This document shows, in pieces, positions 63,301 through 64,000 of a stretch of DNA of 64,000 bases (its first letter is position 1; each line of letters begins with the position of its first letter). The DNA lies in the NCBI GenBank assembly GCA_038503035.1, contig JAVSML010021669.1:806001-870000 (forward strand). The letters run 5' to 3'. This DNA comes from Crocodylus rhombifer. Its lineage: Eukaryota; Chordata; Crocodylia; Crocodylidae. A model generated the notes under the pieces. The model worked only from the letters and a program-made list of their open reading frames with translations. It searched no databases and was not told the origin of the DNA. The position numbers and the translations under genes are program-made.

Positions 63301-63656
63301 CTAAATTGTAATTTTTACTTAGAAGTTTAGATTTTATCTCCATCAGATAATTTAATACAGCAACCTCATGAGAAGTCATTGAATCTGGAAGCTTCAGTGA
63401 ATGTGTTTTAGTAAGTCACTAATTTTAAAGAGGTGCAAAGGCATACCCAATATCAGAGTGCACTAGTCATGTAATGTATCAGACTGGTAGGAAAACTTGA
63501 ACCCAAGCTACAAATTTACAGCACAGGCCAATTTAAAAAGCGTTAATAAGCTATAAATAAAACACAGCCAAGATATACAGCATGAGTGTGTGTTTTGAAA
63601 TAAAAAAAACTGCAGTTAAGTGTAAAGGGTGCATCCACTATGAAAACCAAGTCATT

Positions 63657-63745
63657 AAGCCAGATTCTCTGATGGAAAAAAATCAGAATCACTCCACTGA
63701 CTTCATTGGATTTATGCTGATTTACATCAGTTGCAGATCTAGTCC
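63657..63745. repeat. Palindromic interspersed repeat copy
   Basis: AGCCAGATTCTCTGATGG and the reverse complement of its far end, GGACTAGATCTGCAACTGATG, form the arms. The centre is CACTGACTTCATTGG. Inner words AATCAGAATCACTCC and GGATTTATGCTGATTTACATC pair across the centre. Confidence 0.6.
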
Positions 63746-64000
63746 AGTAATTGTAATATATAGGCTCTTTAATGGATGTTACATATTAATACACACACAC
63801 ATAGTTATTTTATGTATATAAAATATTTTATAATAAAAGTTATACTTCAAATATATAAAATACAAAAATATGTATAATATATAAAAACATATACACATGT
63901 ATATGTTACTTATATAACCTTTTAATGCTAACATTTTAAAATTGTTTCTCCTTTAAAGAGAATAAATCTAATTTGCGGCTCCCAAGTCAAAAGCTTAATT

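Larger units (their letters stand above)
62655..64000. other. AT-rich non-coding DNA with palindromic repeats
   Basis: Two copies of the palindromic family are present (63,216-63,300 and 63,657-63,745). The stretch from about 63,780 to 63,920 is strongly TA-rich, with CACACACACA at about 63,792. No gene seen. Confidence 0.6.

Overview
This window looks like non-coding DNA from a sauropsid, most likely a crocodilian, with a turtle as the main alternative. The base is AT-rich and CpG-poor. The mobile elements are of vertebrate type: CR1 LINEs, MIR-like SINEs and non-autonomous hAT-type elements with CAGTGGTTCTCAACC-like ends. The young CR1 copies end in a distinctive 3' tail. I could run no database search, so family names come from recognised motifs and the species call is an inference.

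I see no complete host protein-coding gene. The only long open frame with recognisable protein motifs is a 5'-truncated CR1 reverse transcriptase on the minus strand (53.9-55.4 kb). All other open frames are short, lie in low-complexity or GC-rich repeat cores, or mirror the CR1. The window is probably part of a long intron or an intergenic desert.

Layout. 0-12 kb is AT-rich with a MIR-like SINE (6.0 kb), a tRNA-SINE-like piece (7.2 kb) and four hAT-type elements (4.25, 7.36, 8.85 and 11.4 kb), three of which keep 8-bp target-site duplications. 13.7-15.5 kb is more CpG-bearing, with a TATA-like box, an ATG, consensus splice donors and an acceptor; this is the best place to look for an alternative first exon or regulatory element. 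15.5-20 kb is AT-rich and featureless. 20.06-21.8 kb is a GC-rich composite repeat holding a long palindrome. 21.8-35 kb has scattered fragments, including a MIR interrupted by a palindromic element (26.95-27.19 kb) and a hAT-like copy (32.8 kb). 35.4-36.65 kb is an ancient CR1. 38.4-39.3 kb is a DNA element with a foldback end. 43.8-44.3 kb and 47.4-47.9 kb are foldback-type elements whose ends resemble CATCTACACATG; the second carries a nested 180-bp hAT with perfect duplications. A perfect 20-bp-stem hairpin lies at 46.04-46.08 kb. 51.4-52.36 kb is another GC-rich repeat core. 53.82-55.40 kb is the young CR1 and 62.24-62.65 kb a shorter, broken copy of the same subfamily. A 10-N assembly gap lies at 61,788-61,797.

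No genes work together here. What the sequence shows is layered transposon insertion into AT-rich DNA, plus a few stretches (13.7-15.5, 22.9-23.1 and 57.8-58.3 kb) whose motif content would suit conserved regulatory DNA but cannot be proved from one sequence.
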